This document shows, piece after piece, positions 17,377 through 24,507 of a DNA stretch of 64,000 bases (the stretch's first letter is position 1; every line of letters begins with the position of its first letter). The notes beneath the pieces are model-generated. The model searched no databases. It was given only the letters and a program-made list of their open reading frames with translations, and was not told the origin of the DNA. Origin of the DNA: Pelomonas sp. Root1217. Its GTDB lineage: Bacteria; Pseudomonadota; Gammaproteobacteria; Burkholderiales; Burkholderiaceae_C. The position numbers and the translations under genes were made by a program. The stretch covers positions 237,175 through 301,174 of the forward strand of contig NZ_LMDC01000030.1 of NCBI RefSeq assembly GCF_001425705.1. The letters run 5' to 3'.

Positions 17377-17394
17377 TGTATAGCAAACGTGCTA
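17377..17394 (-). promoter_or_regulatory. Promoter -10 and operator of the ParE-like module
   Basis: On the minus strand TATACA (17382-17377) is a good -10 element about 9 bases before the antitoxin ATG. No convincing -35 is seen. The palindrome TAGCA-AACG-TGCTA (17381-17394) overlaps its upstream edge and is a likely operator for the antitoxin. Confidence 0.45.
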
Positions 17395-17492
17395 CGCCGA
17401 CAATCCGCATCCAAGCTGCCGACGCGCCATCCCTATAGACCCGGGCGGCCCCGGCGCATGCTTGCTGGCCCTCAACTCGATGGGAGACCATC

Positions 17493-17600
17493 ATGGGATC
17501 AGCAGCCAACACCCTGTCGTGCGAGCCGTGGAACAAGGGCAAGATCGTCGGCCAGAAGGCACCGTTCAAGGTCAAGGACATCGGGGCACTCCGAGTCCGG
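17493..17600 (+). pseudogene. N-terminal fragment of a second tyrosine integrase
   Basis: About 35 codons read like the start of a common tyrosine-type integrase, with the hallmark PWNKGKIVGQKAPFKVKDIG followed by ALRVR. After that the similarity stops and the frame carries unrelated sequence. From 17601 to 17859 nothing is recognised. The break marks a rearranged junction, likely the edge of the mobile element. Confidence 0.6.
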
Positions 17601-17859
17601 TGCTCCTGTATCTCAGCGACGCCATCGTGCCGGTCCCCTACATGGCCGACTGGTTCTACAGCAACAACTGCGGCTCGGCGGCCCTGACCGTCGGGCCCTC
17701 GCCACCCGCCTCCGCTGCGAGCGCCGCCGAGGCCGCCCCGCCTGCGCCGCCTGGCGAAAACTGTCCGCGCACTCGTTGATCAGGCGATGGCCGGGCCGGG
17801 TGGCGCCCAGATTGACTGACCTGATCACGGCGGCGCCAGCACGTTTGGCGCCCCGGATG

Positions 17860-18432
17860 CTAGGGAATCCGGGAGTAAACGCAGATGTCACGGGGACGCC
17901 CATCCATGCCGAGAGCGTCGTTCTTCAGGATGCCTTCCAGCTCGAACCCGCACCGCTCGGCCACGGCACGGCTGCGCACGTTGCACGCGTCGCAGCGGAT
18001 CTCCACGCGCCGTGCATCGAGCGGCCCGAAGGCCAGCACCGTCAGCAGGCGCACCGCCTCGCTGACATGCCCCTGCCCTGCCGCTTCGGGGCGGATCCAG
18101 TAGCCGATCTCGAATTTGCGCACCGTCCAGTCCATGCGGTGCAGGCCGGTGCCACCCAGCAGTCGGCCCGGGCTGCCGTCGGCGCGGCGGGCGTAGATGT
18201 GAAAGCACAAGTCGCGGCGGGCGATGAAGTCGGCCTGCATGCGGCGCACGACCATCTCCGAACTCTCCGCCGTCGGTGCTTCCTGGGCCCAGGGCATCCA
18301 GGGGCGCAGATGTGAGAGGGCCTGGGTGATGACGACGGCCAGCTCGGCGCCAACTCCGGCACGCGGCATCAGCAGCACGGTGCGCTCGCCGTCCAGCCGC
18401 TCGGGAATGTCGATCAGCAGCGGATCAGTCAT
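17860..18432 (-). CDS. GNAT-family N-acetyltransferase (RimJ/RimL-like)
   Basis: The 190-residue protein has the layout of ribosomal-protein-type acetyltransferases. HLRPWMPWA lies near residue 41. The acetyl-CoA-binding segment IRPEAAGQGHVSEAVRLL lies at about 118-135. The C-terminal VRSRAVAERCGFELEGIL is the usual N-x-x-S-xx-V-xEK-xGF region. It would transfer an acetyl group to an amine, and the substrate is unknown. Its start overlaps the MFS transporter stop by 4 bases. The two are therefore one operon, which might mean modification and export of the same toxic compound (inference). Confidence 0.85.
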   Translation of the reverse strand: MTDPLLIDIPERLDGERTVLLMPRAGVGAELAVVITQALSHLRPWMPWAQEAPTAESSEMVVRRMQADFIARRDLCFHIYARRADGSPGRLLGGTGLHRMDWTVRKFEIGYWIRPEAAGQGHVSEAVRLLTVLAFGPLDARRVEIRCDACNVRSRAVAERCGFELEGILKNDALGMDGRPRDICVYSRIP

Positions 18433-19697
18433 GCGGTGAGCACCTCAACCGGCTTGGGCAGTTCGCGCACGCCGCGGATGACCGGGTGACGCCAGGCCAG
18501 CGCCGCCAGCAGGCAGGCGCCCACGCCCGAGAAGGCCAGCGCCGAGCGCAGGCCCATGTGCTCGCCCAGCCAGCCGCCGATCAGTGCGCCCGGCCCGGCC
18601 GGCAGCAGGATGAGCCAGCGCATGGTGCTCGTCATGCGGCCCAGCATGGGCGCGGGCGTGACGGCCTGGCGCAGCGACAGGAAGTTGATGAAGATCAGCA
18701 CGGCGCCGAAACCGAAGGCAAACAGCATCACGCCAAAGCTGATGACGCCCAGTTGCCCGGTTGGCGCCAGCGCCAGTTGCAGCCAGCCGACGCCGCAGGC
18801 CGCATAGCCCAGCACCAGGCATGGCCCGGGGCCGATGCGGCGGCTGATTCGGTGGCCGAAGATGCTGGCCAGCACGGTGCCGGCTCCCAGCGCGACGTAG
18901 GACAGGCCGACCGTCTGCGGCGCCAGCTGCAGTTCGCGCGTTGCAAACAGGATCTGCACGACCAGGGCGGCGTTGTGGAAGAGCTGCCAGCCCCCGGTGG
19001 CGGTGGCCAGGCTGATGAGCAGCTTGTGCGAGCGCACGAAGGCCAGGCCCTCCTTCAATGAGGCCCAGAAGGCGCCCCGTGTGGTCGACAGCTGCTCCTG
19101 CACGCGGATGCCGCGCAGGATGACGGCCGACGCGAGCAGGGCCACGGCATCCACGGCCAAGGCCAGCGGTGCGCCCAGCAGCTTGATCAGCACGCCAGCC
19201 ACGCCGGGCCCGACGACTTCGGCGCCAGAACCGGCCAGCGCGTTCTTGGCATGCGCCTCGACCAGCCGTTCGCGCGGCACCACCTGGGTCAGCACGATCT
19301 GCGCGGCGCTGCCAGCCGTCGTGTGCACCGTGCCGAGCACGAAGCCGACGACATAGAGCCAGCCCATTCCCAGCCAGCCCATCCAGGCGGCCAGCGGCAC
19401 GGTGGCCACGGCGAAGGCCAGCAAGGTCTCACCGGCCACATAGACCGGCAGCTTGCGCATGCGGTCGAGCAGCACGCCCGAGGGCAGCGAGAACAGCACG
19501 AAGGGCAGGATCTCCATCGCCTGAAGCAGGCCCATCTGCGTGGGGCTGGCGTTGAGCAGCACGGCAGCCGTCAGCGGCAGGGCCAGCATGGTGACCTGGC
19601 CGCCAAGGGAGGAAATGAGGATGGACGACCATAGCCGCCGGTAGACCGCATCGCGCAGCAGATCGCCGGGCGCGAGGGTGAAGAACTTGGAGGACAT
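18429..19697 (-). CDS. MFS transporter, putative drug exporter
   Basis: The 422-residue product has about twelve hydrophobic segments. The MFS loop 2-3 motif is in SGVLLDRMRKLPV. The second half opens with a matching repeat (GHRISRRIGPGPCLVLG). It resembles enterobactin/macrolide-exporter-like MFS proteins (MFS_3). The substrate cannot be told from sequence. It is translated first in a two-gene operon with the acetyltransferase. Confidence 0.88.
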   Translation of the reverse strand: MSSKFFTLAPGDLLRDAVYRRLWSSILISSLGGQVTMLALPLTAAVLLNASPTQMGLLQAMEILPFVLFSLPSGVLLDRMRKLPVYVAGETLLAFAVATVPLAAWMGWLGMGWLYVVGFVLGTVHTTAGSAAQIVLTQVVPRERLVEAHAKNALAGSGAEVVGPGVAGVLIKLLGAPLALAVDAVALLASAVILRGIRVQEQLSTTRGAFWASLKEGLAFVRSHKLLISLATATGGWQLFHNAALVVQILFATRELQLAPQTVGLSYVALGAGTVLASIFGHRISRRIGPGPCLVLGYAACGVGWLQLALAPTGQLGVISFGVMLFAFGFGAVLIFINFLSLRQAVTPAPMLGRMTSTMRWLILLPAGPGALIGGWLGEHMGLRSALAFSGVGACLLAALAWRHPVIRGVRELPKPVEVLTA

Positions 19698-20056
19698 GAC
19701 GCTTGAGGCTCCGACAGGACTCGACGGGCGGGTCAGCCCCGCCGGGATGAAACGACGCGCAGGGGCGTCAGTCGAGGTCGAGCAACTTGGTCATGCGCTG
19801 CATGCTAGCAGCGCGGCTGCGCGGTGTCGCGTGCCGGCAGTCATGGCTTGCAGACGACAGGTCGCTTGGGGCGAACCGCCTCAGCCGAGCCTGGCCTGCG
19901 ACCGTGAGGTGCAGGCGCATCGGCAGCCACACTGCCAGCCGCACTGCCAGCGCTTCTCAGTACCATAGCCACTCTTCCCGTGTGCGCTCCTCCTTCGTGC
20001 CCTGGAGCGCCTTGCTTGGCTGCGGGTCATGTCGACGCACTTGTACGGGGTGTGCC
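19698..20056. other. Gene-free stretch
   Basis: About 360 bases lie between the MFS gene and a small plus-strand gene. Visible are two adjacent copies of a 12-base repeat, CAGCCACACTGC and CAGCCGCACTGC (19924-19947). No convincing promoter, terminator or reading frame was found. Confidence 0.5.
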
Positions 20057-20338
20057 ATGAACCGCGACTTCACAGCTCTGTATCAGACTTGGCGGGCAGC
20101 CGAAGCCCAATGCAAGGCGATCACGCGTTCGGTCTTCAGCACAGCGGCCGCAAGCAGCACGCTCGACGACGAGAAGCGCCGCGAGCTCGAAGCGGCCCGC
20201 ACCGCAGCCCATGAGGCGCTGATGGCCATGCTGGGCCAGGCGTCGTCCGAAGCTGAGGCCGCCTCATGGCGGTTGGCAGTCAGTGATGGGGGCGATCTGC
20301 TTTGCCGGCGTGTCGCGGGGAACCGGACGGCCGACTGA
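20057..20338 (+). CDS. Small hypothetical protein
   Basis: This 93-residue soluble protein is not recognised. It is helical and charged (about residues 5-75) with no membrane segment, signal peptide or known motif. ATG 20057 has GGGGTG about 5 bases upstream. The frame is open further left but loses coding character there. It stands alone, convergent with the GGDEF/kinase gene. Nothing is recognised in 20339-20452. Confidence 0.5.
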   Translation: MNRDFTALYQTWRAAEAQCKAITRSVFSTAAASSTLDDEKRRELEAARTAAHEALMAMLGQASSEAEAASWRLAVSDGGDLLCRRVAGNRTAD

Positions 20339-20452
20339 GGGTTTCACGGAGATCGCTTCTCTCCTGCGCGCGCACACGAGCGGCTGTACCTTGTGACGTG
20401 GCGCTGCGAATGCGAGCGGCGCGCCAATGAAATCGCTGAGGCAGGCTATCTG

Positions 20453-22087
20453 TCAGAGCAAGGCGGCAGCCGGGGCAAGCCCGGTCAGCGGCAGCTTGAC
20501 CACGAAGTCGCTGCCCTTGTCATGGCCCGGGCTCATGGCGACGACCGAGCCACCATGCGCCTCCACCAGTTCGCGCACCACCGCCAGCCCAATGCCAAGG
20601 CCGCCGTGGTGCATGGCCATCGCATGCTCGTTCTGAACGAAAAGGTCGAATACATGCGGCAAGGCCTCCGCCACGATGCCGATGCCGTTGTCCGACACGG
20701 TGACCGAGATCATGCGATCGGTCACGGCAGCCGTGACGGCAATATGCCCCCGTTCACGCGTGTACTTGACCGCGTTGTCGAGCAGGTTTCGAAAAACTTG
20801 CTCGAGCCGCACAGCATCGCCATGCACGTTCAGCGGGCCTTGTGGAAGAGAAACGCGCAGGCGCTGATGCTTCTCGTCCATCGACGGTTGGCAGGCCTGG
20901 GCCACCCCGCCAAGAATCTCTACCAAATCCACATTGCCGCAGACCAGATGGAACTTGCCGGTCTCGGCGCGAGATCCATCCAGCAGGTCATCGACGATGC
21001 GGGCCATGTGCGCAACCTGCCGTTTGATGACCTCTTGCAGCCACGCATGGCGGCTTTCGTCGCCGCGGGCGCGGCTGAGCAGTTCTGCGGCATTGCTCAG
21101 CGGCGCAAGCGGGCTGCGCAATTCGTGCGCGACCATCGCCAGATGGATGACATGCTGTTGATGCGCGTGCGTCGTGCGCTCCTCCAACACCTTGGATGCA
21201 AGCGCTGACAAGAGCAATTGCTCGTTGGCGTCACGCAAGGCATGGCGGTGCGGATCCGGGCTGGATCCAGTGTCGAGCGGCACAGGCTGCGAGCCCAGAC
21301 CGTTCGTGTCGCCGAAGTCCGGTGCGCGTCCGCTGTCCGGCACTTCCTCTGCGCCGTGGAACTGGAACCCACCACCGCCCGCTTTCTTGGCGCGGTACAT
21401 GGCCGAATCGGCCCTGTCGATCAACTGCATGGCGGTACGACCGTCATCGGGGTAGATCGCAATGCCGACGCTGGCCCTGACGCGGAACGAAGGCAGGCTG
21501 TCGATGCGGATTGCAGCGATCGAATCCAGCATCTTCAGCGCGATATGGGCGGCGTCAGCGGCCTTCGATATCTCGGCCAAGAGCACCAGGAACTCATCGC
21601 CACTGTGGCGACTGACGGTGTCCGAATCGCGCACGGCCGCTTCGAGGCTCAGCGCAACAAGTTTGAGCGCCTCGTCGCCGATCAGATGGCCAAAACTGTC
21701 GTTGATGTGCTTGAAACGGTCGATGTCGACAAACAGCACCGCGCTGCGTGAGTGCCGGCGCTTGGCCATCGACAACGCCGTATGCAGCCGGTCCAGCATC
21801 AGCGCGCGGTTGGGCGTGTCGGTCAGGGCATCGCGCTGGGTGATGCGCGTCATCGCCCTCAATTTGTCCGTCGCCGCCTCGGCTATCACCTCGGCTTGCA
21901 TCACCGCCAGTACGAGTTGCTCGTTCGCATCCCGCAGTTGCGCTGCCTGCGTGGCGCTGAACTGCTGCTGCACGTCTTCGAGGTCTCGCCGCAGACGCAG
22001 GAGTTCCGCACGCATGGCGTCGGCGTCCTTGTCGGGCTGCTGCGCTGTGGCAGGGGGCGCCCGCGGCGGATGGGCGTCGTCGCTCAC
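20453..22087 (-). CDS. Hybrid diguanylate cyclase / histidine kinase
   Basis: The 544-residue cytoplasmic protein joins two signalling outputs. Residues 1-75 are a coiled coil. Residues 85-242 form a GGDEF domain with the active-site variant SGDEF (162-166) and an RxxD inhibitory site (153-156) at the normal 5-residue distance. Residues 284-310 repeat the LRDANEQL coiled-coil motif of residues 51-58. A histidine kinase follows, with H-box VAHELRSPLAPL (His about 321), N-box NLLDNAVKYT and G-boxes DNGIGI and GGLGIGL. No receiver or membrane domain is present. It starts with GTG 22087, overlapping the KaiC-like stop, so the two are coupled. Confidence 0.9.
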   Translation of the reverse strand: MSDDAHPPRAPPATAQQPDKDADAMRAELLRLRRDLEDVQQQFSATQAAQLRDANEQLVLAVMQAEVIAEAATDKLRAMTRITQRDALTDTPNRALMLDRLHTALSMAKRRHSRSAVLFVDIDRFKHINDSFGHLIGDEALKLVALSLEAAVRDSDTVSRHSGDEFLVLLAEISKAADAAHIALKMLDSIAAIRIDSLPSFRVRASVGIAIYPDDGRTAMQLIDRADSAMYRAKKAGGGGFQFHGAEEVPDSGRAPDFGDTNGLGSQPVPLDTGSSPDPHRHALRDANEQLLLSALASKVLEERTTHAHQQHVIHLAMVAHELRSPLAPLSNAAELLSRARGDESRHAWLQEVIKRQVAHMARIVDDLLDGSRAETGKFHLVCGNVDLVEILGGVAQACQPSMDEKHQRLRVSLPQGPLNVHGDAVRLEQVFRNLLDNAVKYTRERGHIAVTAAVTDRMISVTVSDNGIGIVAEALPHVFDLFVQNEHAMAMHHGGLGIGLAVVRELVEAHGGSVVAMSPGHDKGSDFVVKLPLTGLAPAAALL

Positions 22088-23577
22088 GGCTGCTTCGGGC
22101 CCAAAACTGATGCCGACGGCGCCTGAGCCCCTGCCCGGCGTGTTGGCCGGCCGGCCAGCTGGCCTTCATAGCCCTCCAGCATTTCGCCGATCTGGATGCC
22201 CTCGTCGTTGACGTGGAACAGGCGCAACTCATTGGAATGCGCGCTGGCGCGGACCTTGACGACGGCCAGCACGCGCTGCAGGCGGCTGTCCACCTCGATA
22301 TACCGCTGCACGATGATGGCGTCGGTCAGGAAAGCCGTGCCATAGGGACTGAAGCGCAGGTCGTCATAGCGGTCTTCCAGCTCCGACGTCATCAACAGCG
22401 TGGCGCCGGTGCTGGCCAGTGCGGTGACCATGCGCGCGAGCGACTCGCGGAAATCCTCGCGGAAGGTCGGCGCGAGCGCGAGCTCGAAGCCCGACAGCGA
22501 GTCGATGACCACGCGGCTCGCGCCCAGGCGTTGGATCTCCGCGATCAGCAAAATCGACAGTTCGTCGACCGACATGCCGGCCGCCCGTGTGTCCACAAGC
22601 CCGACGCGGCCGCTCCCGACCAGCTCGGCCACCGCCGGCGTGCGCGAGAGACTTGGGCGCTGCTCGAAGGAGGCGATGACGCCCGTCTCGCCACGCCGTG
22701 CGCCTTCTGCAAGGAAGGCCGAGGCCAGGATGGTCTTGCCCGAACCTGAGGGCCCCGCCACCAGCAGTGAGTAGCCGCGTGGCAGGCCGCCGCCCATCAA
22801 GGCGTCAAGGTCGGTTACGCCGATGCTAAGCCGCTCGCCTGTTTCAACGGCCGCATCGACGGGCGTGAGCGATTGCAGCACGGGCGGAAACACGGTGATG
22901 CCGTCAGAACCGATGCGAAAGGTATGCAGGCCGGGCGATGTCGCCTGGCCGCGCAACTTCATGACTTCCATATTGCGCACGATGGAGTTGCGCTTGGTGC
23001 TCTGGCGCAGCCAGATCAGACCGTCGGCGACGGTGAAGACCGGGTTGGGATCGGCGTCGGTGAAGTACTCGCCGATCAGGAACGTGGTCGCCTGCCAGCT
23101 GGTCATCAACATGCCTAGCTGCTGGACGAATTGCTGCAAGGTGATGTAGCTGTTGCCGCTGCCCTGGCTGGCCAGCATCACCGAGCGAAAGGAGTCGACG
23201 AAGACCAGGCCAGGGCTGTGCAGCTCGACGGCTGTAACGATCTTGTCCAGCACCTTGTCCAGATCCCCGGCGGCGGTGTCGTCGGCCAGGTTGATGAAGT
23301 AGATCGACCGGTTGACCTGCACACTGTCGAAGAACTCGAACTGCTGCATATAGCGCAGCATCTTCAACGGCGGTTCGCCGAGCACAGTGAAGTAAAGCGC
23401 TGGCCGTTCGGGCGTGGCCAGCGCGAACATCATCTGATGCGCCAACGTCGTCTTCCCGCAGCCCGGGGGGCCGGCAATGATGTTGAACGAAAACTCCGGC
23501 AGGCCGCCGCCCAACACCTGGTCCAAACCCTGCACGCCCGTGGCCAGGCGGTTGATGGTTGCTTTGGTGGTGGTCAT
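22084..23577 (-). CDS. KaiC-like double-domain ATPase
   Basis: The 497-residue protein has two RecA-like KaiC domains. Walker A motifs are GPPGCGKTT (36-44) and GPSGSGKT (275-282). Walker B-like segments are LVFVDS and RVVIDS. Full KaiC length and spacing are kept. The tandem Ser-Thr phosphorylation site of cyanobacterial KaiC is not evident. No kaiA or kaiB is nearby, so this is more likely a signalling ATPase than a clock. It overlaps a small helical protein upstream and the GGDEF/kinase hybrid downstream, each by 4 bases, making a tight three-gene unit. Confidence 0.9.
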   Translation of the reverse strand: MTTTKATINRLATGVQGLDQVLGGGLPEFSFNIIAGPPGCGKTTLAHQMMFALATPERPALYFTVLGEPPLKMLRYMQQFEFFDSVQVNRSIYFINLADDTAAGDLDKVLDKIVTAVELHSPGLVFVDSFRSVMLASQGSGNSYITLQQFVQQLGMLMTSWQATTFLIGEYFTDADPNPVFTVADGLIWLRQSTKRNSIVRNMEVMKLRGQATSPGLHTFRIGSDGITVFPPVLQSLTPVDAAVETGERLSIGVTDLDALMGGGLPRGYSLLVAGPSGSGKTILASAFLAEGARRGETGVIASFEQRPSLSRTPAVAELVGSGRVGLVDTRAAGMSVDELSILLIAEIQRLGASRVVIDSLSGFELALAPTFREDFRESLARMVTALASTGATLLMTSELEDRYDDLRFSPYGTAFLTDAIIVQRYIEVDSRLQRVLAVVKVRASAHSNELRLFHVNDEGIQIGEMLEGYEGQLAGRPTRRAGAQAPSASVLGPKQP

Positions 23578-23999
23578 GTTTCAGAGTCCTGTGTGGGCGC
23601 GTCGGTGGAAGGTGAAGCCCATACGGGATCCAGCAGCCGCTCCGTGAGCGTGGCGCCGATCAGGCTGGACAGCAGGTCGTAGAAGGTGCCCAGCAACGCG
23701 GCATTCAGCGCGGCGGCCTCCGCGCTGGCCTGACCCGCCAGCGCCGCGCGCAACGCACGGAAATCACCTGGGCGGGTGTCGGCGCTTGCAGCGACCAACA
23801 ATGCAGGATGGGCAGCGCTCGTGAGGTGCAGGCTGCGCTTGAGCAGCGCTGCCACGCCATGGCGCCCGATGATGGGTGACAAGCTGGTGTCGACCCGACG
23901 CCACAGCTCACAGGCCGCGTCGGCAATCACCGCTGAACTAACGCCTTCTGCGAGATGACGCGCCAGGACCGCTTCGATGCGTTGCGGTCCAGTTGACAT
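23574..23999 (-). CDS. Small helical protein of the KaiC/kinase operon
   Basis: The 141-residue protein is first in the KaiC-like operon. No named family is recognised. It is mostly helical and Ala/Leu-rich. The central motif SPIIGRHGVAALLKRSLHLT looks conserved and could be a ligand- or partner-binding helix pair. GGAG (complement of 24006-24009) lies 6 bases before ATG 23999. A TTG further out is less likely. Tight coupling to the KaiC gene suggests it feeds a signal into that ATPase or the kinase (inference). Confidence 0.65.
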   Translation of the reverse strand: MSTGPQRIEAVLARHLAEGVSSAVIADAACELWRRVDTSLSPIIGRHGVAALLKRSLHLTSAAHPALLVAASADTRPGDFRALRAALAGQASAEAAALNAALLGTFYDLLSSLIGATLTERLLDPVWASPSTDAPTQDSET

Positions 24000-24014
24000 G
24001 CACAACTCCGTGAA

Positions 24015-24062
24015 TTGCCGCCAGGCTTGCCGCCAGGCTTGCCGCCAGGCTTGCCGCCAGGC
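24015..24062. repeat. Four tandem copies of a 12-base unit
   Basis: TTGCCGCCAGGC is repeated four times without mismatch, immediately upstream of the first gene of the KaiC operon. Its edge is about 6 bases from the Shine-Dalgarno sequence. It could influence transcription or translation of that operon. Confidence 0.95.
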
Positions 24063-24120
24063 GGATGTTTCGATGGTACTCCCGAAGCGGCAGACGGACT
24101 GTCGGTGTGATGGTTCTTCT

Positions 24121-24507
24121 CTATCTGCTTCTAAGTTCGGTGTAGCCGGTGGCCGCGTCGAATTCGCGCGACAGTGAACCCACGGGCAGCGACGCGATCA
24201 GCAGCTCGGCCGTCGTGCGCACCTCGCAACCAGCGCATACGTGGCCACCGAACACGCGGCCGGCCGCATCGGACACGCTGGCATGCAGATGCGCGCCATC
24301 GGGCGTCAAGCTGCCGCTGAGCGTCAGTATCTCGAGCGGCCCGGCGATGGTCGTCGGCTCCGGCTCGCCCGCGAAGCGCAGTTGCGCATGAAGGAGGCTG
24401 CCGATGCCGGCGACGACAAAGGCGGTGCGACCTTCCAGCGCGCCGCGCAGGTCGTCCCCGGGGTGCAGGCGCAGGACCTCCACTTCAGTAGCCCACGGCC
24501 GCGCCAT
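24121..24507 (-). CDS. PPC/DUF296-domain protein
   Basis: The 128-residue protein matches the plants-and-prokaryotes conserved (PPC, DUF296) domain. Hallmarks are LHPGDDLRGALE near the start, GPLEILTLSGSL in the middle, and the metal/ligand segment GAHLHASVSDAAGRVFGGHV. In bacteria these are small trimeric proteins of uncertain role. Start ATG 24507 overlaps the gamma-glutamyltransferase gene by 23 bases. Start codons closer to the domain are possible. Co-transcription with the upstream enzyme gene is likely. Confidence 0.78.
   Translation of the reverse strand: MARPWATEVEVLRLHPGDDLRGALEGRTAFVVAGIGSLLHAQLRFAGEPEPTTIAGPLEILTLSGSLTPDGAHLHASVSDAAGRVFGGHVCAGCEVRTTAELLIASLPVGSLSREFDAATGYTELRSR

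Noticed and set aside
20453..24000. A true circadian kaiABC system
   Set aside because: kaiA and kaiB are absent and the tandem Ser-Thr phosphorylation site of KaiC was not found.
24015..24062. A CRISPR array
   Set aside because: The four 12-base units are contiguous, with no spacers and no cas genes nearby.
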